A DNA stretch of 64,000 nucleotides, from positions 63,340,621 to 63,404,620 of the forward strand of contig JBCFYV010000001.1 in assembly GCA_039000515.1 (NCBI GenBank), written 5' to 3'. Below are positions 21,681-34,740 of this stretch, one piece after another. The first letter of the stretch is position 1. Each line of letters starts with the position of its first letter. A model generated the notes under the pieces. That model was not told the origin of the DNA and did no database searches. It saw only the letters and a program-made list of their open reading frames with translations. This DNA is from Timema cristinae. Its lineage: Eukaryota; Arthropoda; Insecta; Phasmatodea; Timematidae. The position numbers and the translations under genes are program-made.

Positions 21681-23692
21681 GGTTTGACATTGAACAGAGT
21701 GTTAGACAAGCTTTTGTTATATTTCTATGGTTTGACATTGAACAGGGTGTTAGACAAGGTTTTGTTATATTTCTATGGTTTGACATTGAACAGGTGTTAG
21801 ACAAGGTTTTGTTATATTTCTATGGTTTGACATTGAACAGGGTGTTAGACAAGGTTTTGTTATATTTCTATGGTTTGACATTAAAGAGGGTGTTAGACAA
21901 GGTTTTGTTATATTTCTATGGTTTGACATTGAACAGGGTGTTAGACAAGGTTTTGTTATATTTCTATGGTTTGACATTAAACAGGGTGTTAGACAAGGTT
22001 TTGTTATATTTCTATGGTTTGACATTGAACAGGGTGTTAGACATGGTTTTGTTATATTTCTATGGTTTGACATTGAACAGGGTGTTAGACAAGGTTTTGT
22101 TATATTTCTATGGTTTGACATTGAACAGGGTGTTAGACAAGGTTTTGTTATATTTCTATGGTTTGACATTGAACAGGGTGTTAGACAAGGTTTTGTTATA
22201 TTTCTATGGTTTGACATTAAAAGGGTGTTAGACAAGGTTTTGTTATATTTCTATGGTTTGACATTGAACAGGGTGTTAGACATGGTTTTGTTATATTTCT
22301 ATGGTTTGACATTGAACAGGGTGTTAGACATGGTTTTGTTATATTTCTATGGTTTGACATTGAACAGGGTGTTAGACATGGTTTTGTTATATTTCTATGG
22401 TTTGACATTGAACAGGGTGTTAGACAAGGTTTTGTTATATTTCTATGGTTTGACATTAAGAGGGTGTTAGACAAGGTTTTGTTATATTTCTATGGTTTGA
22501 CATTGAACAGGGTGTTAGACATGGTTTTGTTATATTTCTATGGTTTGACATTGAACAGGGTGTTAGACAAGGTTTTGTTATATTTCTATGGTTTGACATT
22601 GAACAGGGTGTTAGACATGGTTTTGTTATATTTCTATGGTTTGACATTGAACAGGGTGTTAGACAAGGTTTTGTTATATTTCTATGGTTTGACATTGAAC
22701 AGGGTGTTAGACATGGTTTTGTTATATTTCTATGGTTTGACATTGAACAGGGTGTTAGACATGGTTTTGTTATATTTCTATGGTTTGACATTGAACAGGG
22801 TGTTAGACAAGGTTTTGTTATATTTCTATGGTTTGACATTGAACAGGGTGTTAGACATGGTTTTGTTATATTTCTATGGTTTGACATTGAACAGGGTGTT
22901 AGACAAGGTTTTGTTATATTTCTATGGTTTGACATTGAACAGGGTGTTAGACATGGTTTTGTTATATTTCTATGGTTTGACATTGAACAGGGTGTTAGAC
23001 ATGGTTTTGTTATATTTCTATGGTTTGACATTGAACAGGGTGTTAGACAAGGTTTTGTTATATTTCTATGGTTTGACATTAAAGAGGGTGTTAGACAAGG
23101 TTTTGTTATATTTCTATGGTTTGACATTGAACAGGGTGTTAGACAAGGTTTTGTTATATTTCTATGGTTTGACATTAAAGAGGGTGTTAGACAAGGTTTT
23201 GTTATATTTCTATGGTTTGACATTGAACAGGGTGTTAGACAAGGTTTTGTTATATTTCTATGGTTTGACATTGAACAGGGTGTTAGACAAGGTTTTGTTA
23301 TATTTCTATGGTTTGACATAGAACAGGGTGTTAGACAAGGTTTTGTTATATATCTATGGTTTGACATAGAACAGGGTGTTAGACAAGGTTTTGTTATATT
23401 TCTATGGTTTGACATAGAACAGGGTGTTAGACAAGGTTTTGTTATATTTCTATGGTTTGACATAGAACAGGTGTTAGACAAGGTTTTGTTATATATCTAT
23501 GGTTTGACATAGAACAGGGTGTTAGACAAGGTTTTGTTATATTTCTATGGTTTGACATAGAACAGGGTGTTAGACAAGGTTTTGTTATATTTCTATGGTT
23601 TGACATAGAACAGGGTGTTAGACAAGGTTTTGTTATATATCTATGGTTTGACATAGAACAGGGTGTTAGACAAGGTTTTGTTATATTTCTAT
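21681..23692. repeat. 48-bp minisatellite, about 42 units
   Basis: The unit starts GGTTTGACATTGAACAGGG and ends TTGTTATATTTCTAT. 48 bp is 16 codons, so two plus frames and one minus frame stay open for hundreds of codons. This is not evidence of coding. Variants include ACAAGG/ACATGG, ATTGAACAG/ATTAAAGAG and, in the last units from about 23319, ATAGAACAG. A few units are 46-47 bp. The ACATGG/ACAAGG pattern repeats in blocks of five units at 22.6-23.07 kb. Confidence 0.95.
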
Positions 23693-24400
23693 GCTGGTTT
23701 TATGTATTCATGGATGACCATAGTAATATATTACATATTTTCTAGTACTGTGGGAACATAACACAATATTACTATGAATATCCCTGCATACACCACAAAT
23801 TGACCAGTACATATTAAGTAACATGTACTATTACTAAAAATTATATAACATTATTATTTTAAAATGTATTGAAAAATCATAGAAATGTAATAAAGCTTTA
23901 GTTATTTGTAATGAAACTAGTACAGAAACTTTAATACGATCACTAGTGATACCTGATAACCAGTTTGATTAACTAATACTTCAATTATTTGTACTCTTAT
24001 TGAAACTTGGTAAATTATTTAAAATATATATCATCAAAGAAAGCTTACACTTCATTTAAATACAATATTGTATGCAAATAGAACAAATGTATAGAACACG
24101 CTGCCAGTATCCCAATAAATATCATTTCATACTAGGAACTATTTTAATGGGGTGCAAGTCAAATTTAAAGAAATATATAAAAATGACAAATGTTGTAATC
24201 AGGTTGGGTGCAACCCTAAGGTCACAAGCCATTCACACGTCACGTGTGAACCACTAGTTCTTTTCAGGATATTGGTGTACGCTGTTGATTAAACAAGATT
24301 GAGAACTCACACGAGATATTCAAGGTTTTGATTACTTAAAATAAAACATCACATACACTAATTACACTACAACAAAACAATTCACTAAATTAAATAATAA
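23693..24400. other. No gene recognised
   Basis: AT-rich sequence between two minisatellites. The only structure is a pair of hairpins: GGTTG-GGTG-CAACC at about 24202-24215, and a perfect 9-bp stem TTCACACGT-C-ACGTGTGAA at 24232-24250. Confidence 0.35.
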
Positions 24401-24402
24401 GA

Positions 24403-24450
24403 GTGCTTATAAGCTGAACAGGTAGTAAGACGCAGTGATAAAAAACACCT
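24403..24450 (+). mobile_element. SINE 3' tail fragment
   Basis: AGTGCTTATAAGC, then AACAGGTAGTAAGACGCAGTG and an A-rich tail match the conserved 3' end of the SINE family seen at 5.2, 7.0 and 15.2 kb. Confidence 0.5.
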
Positions 24451-24529
24451 GGACACGTTGACCCGCTGCCGAACACTCTTTGGGAATTAAGAAATCACAC
24501 CTCTACTGGTCCCCACTAAAGAGGCTTGT

Positions 24530-27085
24530 CCACACACTGGAAATGCTGGCCCACACACTGGACACGCTGGTCCACACACTGGACACGCTGGTCACACTGG
24601 ACACACTGGTCCATACACTGGACACACTGGTCCACACACTGGACACACTGGTCCACACACTGGACACACTGGTCCATACACTGGACACACTGGTCCACAC
24701 ACTGGACACGCTGGTCCACACACAGGACACACTGGTCCATACACTGGACACGCTACTCATACACTGGACACACGGTTCCACACACTGGACACACTGGTCC
24801 ACACACTGGACACACTGGTCCATACACTGGACACACTGGTCCATACACTGGACACACTGGTCCACACACTGGACACGCTGGTCCACACACTGGACACGCT
24901 GGTCCACACACTGGACACGCTGGTCACACTGGACACACTGGTCCATACACTGGACACACTGGTCCACACACTGGACACACTGGTCCACACACTGGACACA
25001 CTGGTCCATACACTGGACACACGGTTCCACACACTGGACACGCTGGTCCACACACTGGAACCACGGTTCCATACACTGGACACACTGGTCCACACACTGG
25101 ACACACTGGACACACTGGACAAACTGGACACACTGGTCCACACACTGGACACACTGGTCCATACACTGGACACGCTACTCATACACTGGACACACATGGT
25201 CCACACACTGGAACCACGGTTCCATACACTGGACACACTGGTCCATACACTGGACACGCTGGTCCACACACTGGAACCACGGTTCCATACACTGGACACA
25301 CTGGACACACTGGTCCACACACTGGACACACTACTCATACACTGGACACACTGGTCACACACTGGACACACTGGTCCACACACTGGACACACTGGTCCAC
25401 ACACTGGACACACTGGTCCATACACTGGACACACGGTTCCACACACTGGACACGCTGGTCCACACACTGGAACCACGGTTCCATACACTGGACACACTGG
25501 TCCACACACTGGACACACTGGACACACTGGACACACCGGTCCACACACTGGACACACTGGTCCATACACTGGACACGCTACTCATACACTGGACACACTG
25601 GTCACACACTGGAACCACGGTTCCATACACTGGACACACTGGTCCATACACTGGACACGCTGGTCCACACAACTGGAACCACGGTTCCATACACTGGACA
25701 CACTGGACACACTGGTCCACACACTGGACACACTACTCATACACTGGACACGCTGGTCCACACACTGGACACGCTGGTCCACACACTGGACACACTGGTC
25801 CACACACTGGAACCACGGTTCCATACACTGGACACACTGGTCCATACATGGACAAGCTGGTCCACACACTGGACAAGCTGGTCCACACACTGGACCCACT
25901 ACTCATACATGGACACGCTTGTCCACACACTGGACACACTGGTCCATACACTGGACACACTGGACACACTGGACACACTGGTCCACACACTGGACACACT
26001 ACTATACACTGGACACGCTGGTCCATACACTGGACACGCTGGTCCACACACTGGACACGCTGGTCCACACACTGGACACACTGGTCCACACACTGGAACC
26101 AATGGTCCACACACTGGAACCAATGGTCCACACATGGACACGCTGGTCCACACACTGGACACGCTGGTCCACACACTGGACAAACTGGTCCACACACTGG
26201 ACACGCTGGTCCACACACTGGAACACTGGTCCACACACTGGACACACTGGTCCACACACTGGACACGCTGGTCCACACACTGGACACGATGGTCCACACA
26301 CTGGACACACTGGTCCACACACTGGACACGCTGGTCCACACACTGGAACCACGGTTCCATACACTGGACACACTGGTCCATACACTGGACACGCTGGTCC
26401 ACAAACTGGAACCACGGTTCCATACACTGGACACACTGGGCACACTGGACCACATGGTCCACACACTGGACACACTACTCATACACTGGACACGCTGGTC
26501 CATACACTGGACACGCTGGTCCACACATTGGACACGCTGGTCCACACACTGGACACACTGGTCCACACACTGGACACACTGGTCCACACACTGGACACGC
26601 TGGTCCACACACTGGAACCAATGGTCCACACACTGGAACCAATGGTCCACACACTGGACACGCTGGTCCACACACTGGACACGCTGGTCCATACACTGGA
26701 CACACTGGTCCATACACTGGACATACTGGTCCATACAGTGGACATGCTGGTCCACACACTGGACACACTGGTCCACACACTGGAACCACTGGTCCACACA
26801 CTGGACACGCTGTCCACACACTGGACACGCTGGTCCACACACTGGACACGCTGGTCCACACACTGGACACACTGGTCCACACACTGGACACGCTGGTCCA
26901 TACACTGGACATGCTGGTCCACACACTGGACACGCTGGTCCACACACTGGACACACTGGTCCACACAACTGGAACCACGGTTCATACACTGGACACACTG
27001 GTCCACACACTGGACACGCTGGTCCACACACGGGACACACTGGTCCACACACTGGACACAATGGTCCACACACTGGACACACTGG
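24530..27085. repeat. 21-bp minisatellite, about 120 units
   Basis: The consensus unit TCCACACACTGGACACACTGG contains two CACACTGG half-units. Variants are CATACACTGG, CACGCTGG, and a recurrent GGAACCACGGTTCC unit that is a near-perfect dyad. 21 bp is seven codons, so all three plus frames stay open far past 800 codons with Cys-rich open frames opposite. The resulting proteins are pure low complexity. A CTACTCATACACTGG marker recurs at irregular intervals, indicating block-wise amplification. Confidence 0.95.
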
Positions 27086-30000
27086 CCCCAAACGGGAAAA
27101 GCTGGTCCAACAATGGACCACACACACTGGTCCACCCCCCGGGGCACGCGGTCCCCCACACGGGAAAAAACTGGTCCACACACGGGGCACACGGGGCCAC
27201 ACACTGGAAAAAAGCGGGCCCCCAAAAACGGGGGCCGTGGTCCCACATGGAAAACTGGCCCAAAACCCTGGACACACGGGTTTTCCCCACAGGGGCACGC
27301 TGGTCCAAAACCCCCTGGACACGCTATCATCCCCGGAAAAAACTGGTCCCCCACTGGACAGTTGGTCCCCACCCCCGGGCCCGCGGGGGCCACCCACTGG
27401 ACACGCATCATACCGGACACGTTTTCCACTACACTGGACACGTGGGCCCCAACCTGGACACGTTTTCCCCACACACTGGACACCCCTTCCCCCCAAAGGG
27501 GAATTCCAAAAGGAAGGGAAAAGGAAAATTTTTTAAAAAATTTAAAATTTTTTTTCCCCCCACATGGACACCTGGTCCAACACGGGCACTTTGGGGGCCA
27601 CAAAAAGGGAAACCCCCCTTTTCAAAAACTGGACACCTTTTTTCCACATGGAAAGGGAAAAATCCTGGTCCACACCGGGGAAAAATTTGGGCCATTCACT
27701 GGACCCCCCCTAAATCATTAACACGGGGGCAGTTTGGGCCCACCCGGAAAAACTGGACACCGGTGGCCCCAAACACAAATTAAAACCCACGCTGGACCAC
27801 ACCCCCCAAAAAATTAACTTTTAAAGGGGCGGCCCAAAACTGGACACGCGGGGCCCCCCTACACCCGGTCCCCAACTAAACACTACCACTGGGTCCCTTT
27901 TAAAAAGGGGAAAAAGCTGGCCCAAAACCTGGACAGCGGGGCCCCCCCCCCGAAACGGGTTTTCCCCCCTTTGGGCACATGAAAAATTGGCCAAGGCCCC
28001 CAAAAACCCGGGAAAACCCGGTCCACCCCCCTTTGGGGCACGTTTCCCCAAACACTAAAAAACCCCCGGTCCAAAAATAACGCGGGAAAAAAAAGGGCCC
28101 TTGGCCCAAAACCCCCGGACCCCGTACAACACTGAACCCGCTCTCTCCCACGGGGAAAAAAGGCCACCCGGGGCACCCGGAAAAAAGGTTACCTCCCCCA
28201 AAATGGCCCCCCTTTTGGGCCACACCGGGAAAAAGGGGCCCCTTTTTTCACTGGACACACTCCCCCCAAAAACGGACCCCACTGGTCCACACAGGGAAAA
28301 CTGGCCCCCCCTTTGGGCACGTTTTCCCAAAACTGGAAAACCCGTTCCCAAACACTGGACCCCTGGCCCAAAACCTGGACCCACGGGCCCCCCCAAAAAC
28401 CCCCGGACCCCCAAAATCAAAAAATTTTGGGAAAAAGTGGTCCAAAAAGGACACAAAGGTTTTCCCCAAAAAGGGGAAAAACCCCCGGCCCCTACACCGG
28501 AAAAAGTTTTCTCATACACGGGGGCAACGGGTTCCCCCAAAAAAGGGGAAAAACCTGAAAAATTTGGACTTTTCCCCAAAAACGGGGCACACGGGGTTTT
28601 CCCTTTTCCCTTAAAAGGGGAAAAACGGGTCCCCCCCCCTTTGGGCACACTTTCCCCCAAAAAACGGGGGCAGCTACCATAAATTCACGAAAATTTATAC
28701 AAGGGAAAAAAATTTGGGGCCACACACGGGAAACCCGGCCCAAAAACAAAAGGGGGCACCTGCCTTTCCCCCGGGGAAATGGGTCCACACACGGGGGACA
28801 AAGGGGCCACACCCCTGGCCCCCATTAAAAACACGGGGCACTTTTCCCCCTAACGGGAAAAACCCCCGGGTTTTCCCCCATTGGAAAATTCCCCAGGGGG
28901 CACGCTGGCCACCCCCGCCCGGGGTTTTTTCCAAAACTTTAAAAAGGAAAAATTGGGGAAAAAGGGTTTCCCCCCACTGGACCCCTTTCCAAAACACGGA
29001 CACTTTTGGGCCCCAAAACGGGGGCCCAAAATGGACCCCTTGGAAAACGGGCCCCCATGGAAAATTTTGGGGGCCCCCATAACACTTTCCCCCAAAAATT
29101 TTTGGAAAAAAAAGGGGCCACACAATGGACCGCTTCCAACACGGGGGCAAAACGGGTTTTCCCCAAAAAAGGGGCCATTTTGGGCCCCCCCCCGGGGACA
29201 CCCGGGCCCCAAAACGGGGGCACGCTTTTCTTTAAAAACTGGACACCGGGTTTTCCCTTTCATGGACACCCTTTTTTAAAAAACTTTTTTTTTGGGTTTT
29301 TAAAACGGGAAAAAACGCTTTTTTCCTCACACTGGAACCCTTTCATACACTGGACACCGGTTTTCCTAAGGGGTCACGGGGTTTTAAATACGGGGGAAAA
29401 AACCTTTGGGGCCCAAAAGGGGGAAAAAAGTTTTTTTTCCCCACACTGGAAAAAAACCCGTTCCATACATTTTGGGAAAAAAGTTTTTTTTCCACAAACG
29501 GGAAAAACCGGGTTTTCCCTTTTTTTTTTTTTTTTTGGCCCCCACGGGGGCCCCAAAACTGGAAAGCTGGCCCCCATCCCCAAGGGAAAAAGGTTTGGTC
29601 CAAAAATTTTTTAAAAGGGCCCCCGGTTTTCCCTCCCTTTTGGGCACGCTTACCCTTTTCACGGGAAAACCTTTTTTCCATAAAAATGGAAACGCTTGCC
29701 CCAAAAAAACTGGACAAAAATGGTTTTCCCAAAAAACTGGAAAAGCGGGCCCCCTACCCCTGGCACGCGGGGCCAAACACGGGAAAACCCCTTTGGGCCC
29801 ACACGGGAAAAAGTTTGGGCCCAACATGGACACAGGGGGCCTTTAAATTTTGGACACACGGGTTTCCTTTCCCCAAGGACCCCGCTGGTCCATACACTGG
29901 AAAAAGTTTTTCCCCCCAAAACTGGCACGCGGGGGCCCAAAAAACGGCCCCAAAACGGGTTTTCCCTACATTTGGGGAAAAAACGGGGGCCTTTTCATTT

Positions 30001-31200
30001 GGGTTTCCACACAAAGGGCCCCAAACTGGGGCCCCAAAATTTCCCCAAAACTGGACCCCCTTTTCCCCACACGGGACACATTTCCTTTAAAAAATGGACC
30101 ACTGGTCCATACATAAAACCGGGTTTTCCCTACACGGGGGGAACTGGGGGCCAAAAAGGACACCCGGGGCCCCAAAAAAAATGGAAAACCGGGGGTACAA
30201 AAACGGGAAAATCCATGGTCCATACACGGGAAACCCCATTCCAACCGGGAAAAACCAAAGGGAAAAAAAAAAACACTGGCCCCCTTTAAATTCATTCTTT
30301 TGGGCACAAGGTCCATTCCCCTGGAAAAAGCTACCCACAGGGGACAGGGAAAACCCCCTACACTGGACACACTGGTCCATACACTGACACCCCCGGGGCC
30401 ATAAAAAGGGGGCAAACTCTTTCCCAAATTTCCAAAACACGCAAACCCCAAAAACTAATTTTTAAAAAATTAAAAAACCCCAAAATACCACCTTTTTCCC
30501 AAAATTTAAAAAACCCCCCCCACTCATACATGGACACACTTCTATACCCCCGGACACAAAACTCTTTTCACGGGAAAACCCCCTGGTTTTTTCCTGGACA
30601 CGCCCCCCTCAAAAATTTGGGGGAAAAACAACTCATACACAGGAAAAACACTGGTCCATAAACGGACACGCTACTCTTTTAAAAAAGGGCCGCTATCATA
30701 CACTGGAAAACACTACCCCATACACGGGGCACGCTCCCCCATACATTGGACACACACTCATACACTGGCCCCCCCTACCCCCAAAAAATGGAAAAACCCA
30801 AATCATACATTGGAAAATTTTTCCCCTTTAAAAGGGGGAAAACCTACTCATACATTGGACACGCTATTTTTTAAAAAATTGGGAAAACCCCATCATACAC
30901 GGGGCAAAAAAAGGGCCATACACGGGGGGGGGGGGCACATTTGGGGGCCCATAAAAGGGGCACACTGGTCCATACACGGATACAGGGGTTTTCCTACAAT
31001 GGCACGCATTATACACTGGCACACGGTCCATTCACTGGAAAACGCTACTCAAAAAATGGACACGCTACTAAAATTTCACGGGAAAAACAGGGGCCTTTTC
31101 ACGGGGGCACACGGGGGCCTTTAAAAATTTTGGAAAAGCGGGGCCATTTTGGGCACCTTGGCCCCCCCCAATTAAATTTTCCTTTTTAAAAACTCAGACT
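27086..31200. repeat. 21-bp minisatellite in heavily corrupted sequence
   Basis: Unit remnants such as TACACTGGACACACTGGTCC (about 30359) and GGTCCATACACTGG (about 29887) persist. Between them, alternating bases are replaced by runs such as AAAA, CCCC, GGGG and TTTT. Corruption begins near 27086 and grows rightward. The simplest reading is unpolished or erroneous read sequence over the satellite. None of the open frames here should be treated as genes. Confidence 0.7.
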
Positions 31201-33330
31201 TTTTGGGGCCCCTTTGGGGGGATCACTAAAAAATTTTTATTTTCAAAAAGGGGTTTAAAATTAATAGTCTGGAAACTCCCAAATTTTTAGACCCCCTATT
31301 TATTTGAAAGAAACAAAACTAACTCTTCTAACATGTTCCTCCCTCCTTTTTGCCTCAAATTTCCCCCGGAAAAGGGGTTTTCCTTTTTTCCCCGCTAAAC
31401 AAAAAAAGGGGAATAAAGAAAAAAAAAGGGGTTTGAAAAATTTAAAAGGGAAAAAACCCCGTACGTGGACACAAATTTTTTTCTATAAAAAAATTTTGAT
31501 AAAATTTTTAAAACACACAATTTTAAAAAGTAGTACCTGGGGGACACATTTTTAGCATCATTTGAAGTAAAAACATTATTTTTTCCATTTTAAATTTTTT
31601 GGGCTTTTTTTTTTTTTTTAAAAAGTTATAATTTTTATTTGGGGAAAAAATTTTAAAAACACTTCAAACAATTTTTTGGGGAATCAATAAAAAATGGTTT
31701 TCCCAAAAGTTTTAAAACTTACCCAAAATTTTTAAACGAAAAAAAAAAAAAGGGGGTGTTTGAAATGTTAAAATTTTTAAACCCAAAAATTTTAAAGGGG
31801 TTTTTAAAATTATTCCTTCTTCGAAAAATTTTCTAAATTTTCTTTTTTTTTCAGGGGATGCGGTCTCAAATTAAAATTTCCCGCCCAAAATTTTTTGCGT
31901 GAAACCCCCTAAAATTTTCAAAAAATTTTTTTTGGGAAATTTTTGGGGGGATCAAGCATACAATTTTTTGGGTTTTTTAAAAATTTTAGTCCCCTAAAAG
32001 GGGGTTTTTTTTTCCCCCTTTTGTTGTGTTCTTTTTAAAGTTTTCCCCAAAAAACCCCCCAAAAAACTTGCCCCCAATACCCGATTTTTTTTACAAATAA
32101 AACTTTTTTTAGTTCCCAAAACCCCAAAACGACACACATCTATTGGGGGCCCTATCATACTTTCAAAATTCATTTTTTTTCAAAAAATTTTTTTAAAAAA
32201 ATTTTTTATTATATTGTCCCCGTGGGGTTTTTTAAAACCCTTTTTTGGGGGAAAAAAATACTTCCCCCTTTTTAAAACCCAAAATTTTGCCTTTTTTTGT
32301 TCAGGGTTTTTTATTTTTTAGATAGTTTTTTTTTTTTTCTTTAATTTTCAAACCTTAAGTCTGTACCCATGGCAAAGTTTTTTCTGAAAATTTTTACACT
32401 TTTTCCCCCGGGAAAAAATTTTTTAAAAAGGGGAAACAAAAAAAGTGGCCCCCCTAAAAGATTTTTAAAAACTAGGGCACCCCTTTTTTTACCCCTTTTT
32501 AAAAAAAATTTTTTAAATTTAAATCTTTAAAAGAAAAAATTTTTTCGATGGTTGGGTTTTGCCCCCAAAACAGCGTTAAAATTTTTAAAAAAACCAAATT
32601 AGAATATACAAAAAAAAAATTTTTAAAACTACTAAATTTTTTTTATCATCATCTTTTTAAAATTAGCGTTGCGGGGGTTTGGGGGGGTTTTAACCCTTTT
32701 TTTCCCCTGTAAATTGCGCCCCAAAATGAGGCAGTTTTTGCTTTTATTTTCCCGGGGAAAGGGCCCCAAAAAGCTTTATTTTTTGAATCACTTCGTCCTT
32801 TAATTTTTTTAAAATTCATTTTTTAAATGGTTTAAACCCCTTTTACCCTTAAATTTTCCCCTTTTATATTTATATCCATAAAAAGGTCAAAATTTTATCC
32901 CCCACTTTGTTTTTTTTCTATCAAAAAAGGGTTTTTTGGGGGAGTCCCCAAAAAAAGGGGGGAAAATTTTTCCGAACGGCAAGGTTGCTACATGCTACAG
33001 GAGACCAGGAAGGATTCCGGGGTTCCAAAATTTGCAGAGGAAAACCCCCAAAATTTCTCTCAAGCCCTACCGAGCGGGTTTTGGAAAAACTACTGTGAAT
33101 GTAAAAGAGCGAAGCGGATTTGACAGAACCCCGGTATTCAAAAAAAACCACTGATTTCAAAGGGGGGAATTTTTAAATTAAAAAATTTTTTTTTACTTTT
33201 TTTTAAATACTTCCCCAACTTTTTTCAAATTCCCCCCCGGGGAGTTTTAAAAAAAATTCCCCTTAAACCCCTGAAAAAAATTTTAAATTTTAAATTTAAA
33301 AACCAAAAATTTTGGGGGTTTTTGGTTTTT
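31201..33330. other. Homopolymer-run sequence, probably low-quality consensus
   Basis: Almost entirely runs of A and T with G- and C-runs. Dinucleotide structure is unlike any other part of the window. No gene is callable. An ordinary-looking island lies at about 32972-33165. Confidence 0.6.
32972..33165. other. Island of ordinary sequence inside the corrupted region
   Basis: About 190 bp of normal complexity, for example GGTTGCTACATGCTACAGG and GAGCGAAGCGGATTTGACAG. It is open on both strands for about 60 codons. No family is recognised, and the minus-strand reading looks slightly more protein-like. Confidence 0.4.
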
Positions 33331-34740
33331 TTTTGTTAGGGTGTGATGAATTTTTTTATCCCCCCTCAAAGAGGGCCCCCCCCTTTTTTTTTTTTCGTCC
33401 CCATTTTTTTTTTGTGAAGGGGGCCCCCCAAAAAGGGCAGCTGGCGTTTTTTACTGGGGATTCTGATGTTATCCCAAATTTAAAATTGGTAACAAAAAAA
33501 AAGGGTTTTGGAAGATGGCTGGGGGAGTTGAGATGGGGGAAATGGGGAAAATGGGCGGGGAAAAAGTGCAGGGGGGGGAAAGGGGAAATGGATCGCTGGG
33601 GCGTTTTTTGTGAAGGTGGGATGGAGGGGGGGGGAAAAAGGGGGGGGGTTCCGGGGGGGAAAAGGGGGTTTTAGGGGGGGGAAAAAAATAAAAAAAAGGG
33701 GGGGGGGGGGAACTCAAAGGGGGGGGGGGAAAAATTTTTAGGCCTAAAAGGGGGGGGGGGGTGGGGGGGAAAAAAATTTTGGGGGGGGAGGGGGGGGTTT
33801 TTTTAAAAGGGGGGGGAAAGGGGGGTTTTTGGGGGGGGGTTGGGGAAAAACCCCGGGGGGGCCAAAAGGGGAAAATTTTTGGTTTTAAGGGGAAAAGGGG
33901 GGGAAAAAGGAAAAAGGGTTTTTGGGGGGGGAAAAATGGGTTTAAAAGGGGGCGGGGGGGAAAAAGGGGGGAAACCCGGGGGGAAAAGGGAAAAAAAAAG
34001 GGGAAAAAAGGGGGAAAGGTTTTAGGGGGGTTTAAAAAAACGGGGGAAAAAAAAATTTAAAAAGGGTAAAAAGGGGGGGGAAAGGGGGAAGGGGGGGGCA
34101 AGGAAGGGGGGGAAAAGAGAAAAGGGAAAATTGGGGAAAAAAGGGGAAAGGGGAAAGGGGGAAGGGAAAAAGGGAAAAAGGGGGGGAAAAAGGGGGGAAA
34201 AGGAGGGGGGGTGAAAAGGAAAAAATTTTGGGGGTTTTAAGGGGGGAAAAAAAGGGAAGGGGAAAAAGGGGGGGAAATTGGAGGGGGGGGGGGAGGGGGA
34301 AGGGGGAAAGGGGGGGAAAAAAGGGGGGGGGGTGGAAAAAATTTGGGGGGGGAAAGGGGAAAAAAGGAAGGGAATTTGGGGAAAAAGGAATGGGGAAGGG
34401 GGAAGGGGGGGAAGGGGGGGAAAGGGGGGGAAAGGGTGATGGGGGGGGGGAAAAGGGGGGAAATTCAAAAAAAAACCCCCCCCCGGGGGGGGGTAAAAGG
34501 GGGGGGGGGGGGTCAAAGGCCTGGGGAAAAATTTAAAACCTAAAAGGGGGGAAAGGGGGGGGGGGGAAAGGGGGGGAAAACCCCCCAAAAAAAAATTTCG
34601 GGGGGAAAGGGCCCCTGGAGGGGGACGGAAGAGGGGGGGGGAGGAAGGAAGGGGGGGGGGGAAAGGGGCAAAATTTAAAATAAGCAAAGAAAGGGGAATT
34701 TTAAAATTTTTAAAAAAGGAAGGGGGGAAAAAAAGGGGGG
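33331..34740. other. G/A polypurine-run region
   Basis: The plus strand is almost purely G and A in runs, with a few T and C. It could be a distorted purine-rich microsatellite or a consensus artefact. The 291-codon proline-rich minus frame (34022-34897) is simply the complement of G-runs. Confidence 0.6.

Noticed and set aside
21607..23654. Repetitive open frames on both strands over the 48-bp repeat
   Set aside because: The unit is 16 codons without stops in these frames. There is no conserved start, and frame changes occur wherever a unit loses a base.
21681..23692. CRISPR-like array
   Set aside because: Units are directly abutting with no unique spacers, and the context is eukaryotic transposon DNA.
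24480..27783. Very long open frames (up to about 1,085 codons) on both strands over the 21-bp repeat
   Set aside because: They follow from a stop-free 7-codon unit and are open in several frames at once. The peptides are pure low complexity and run into corrupted sequence.
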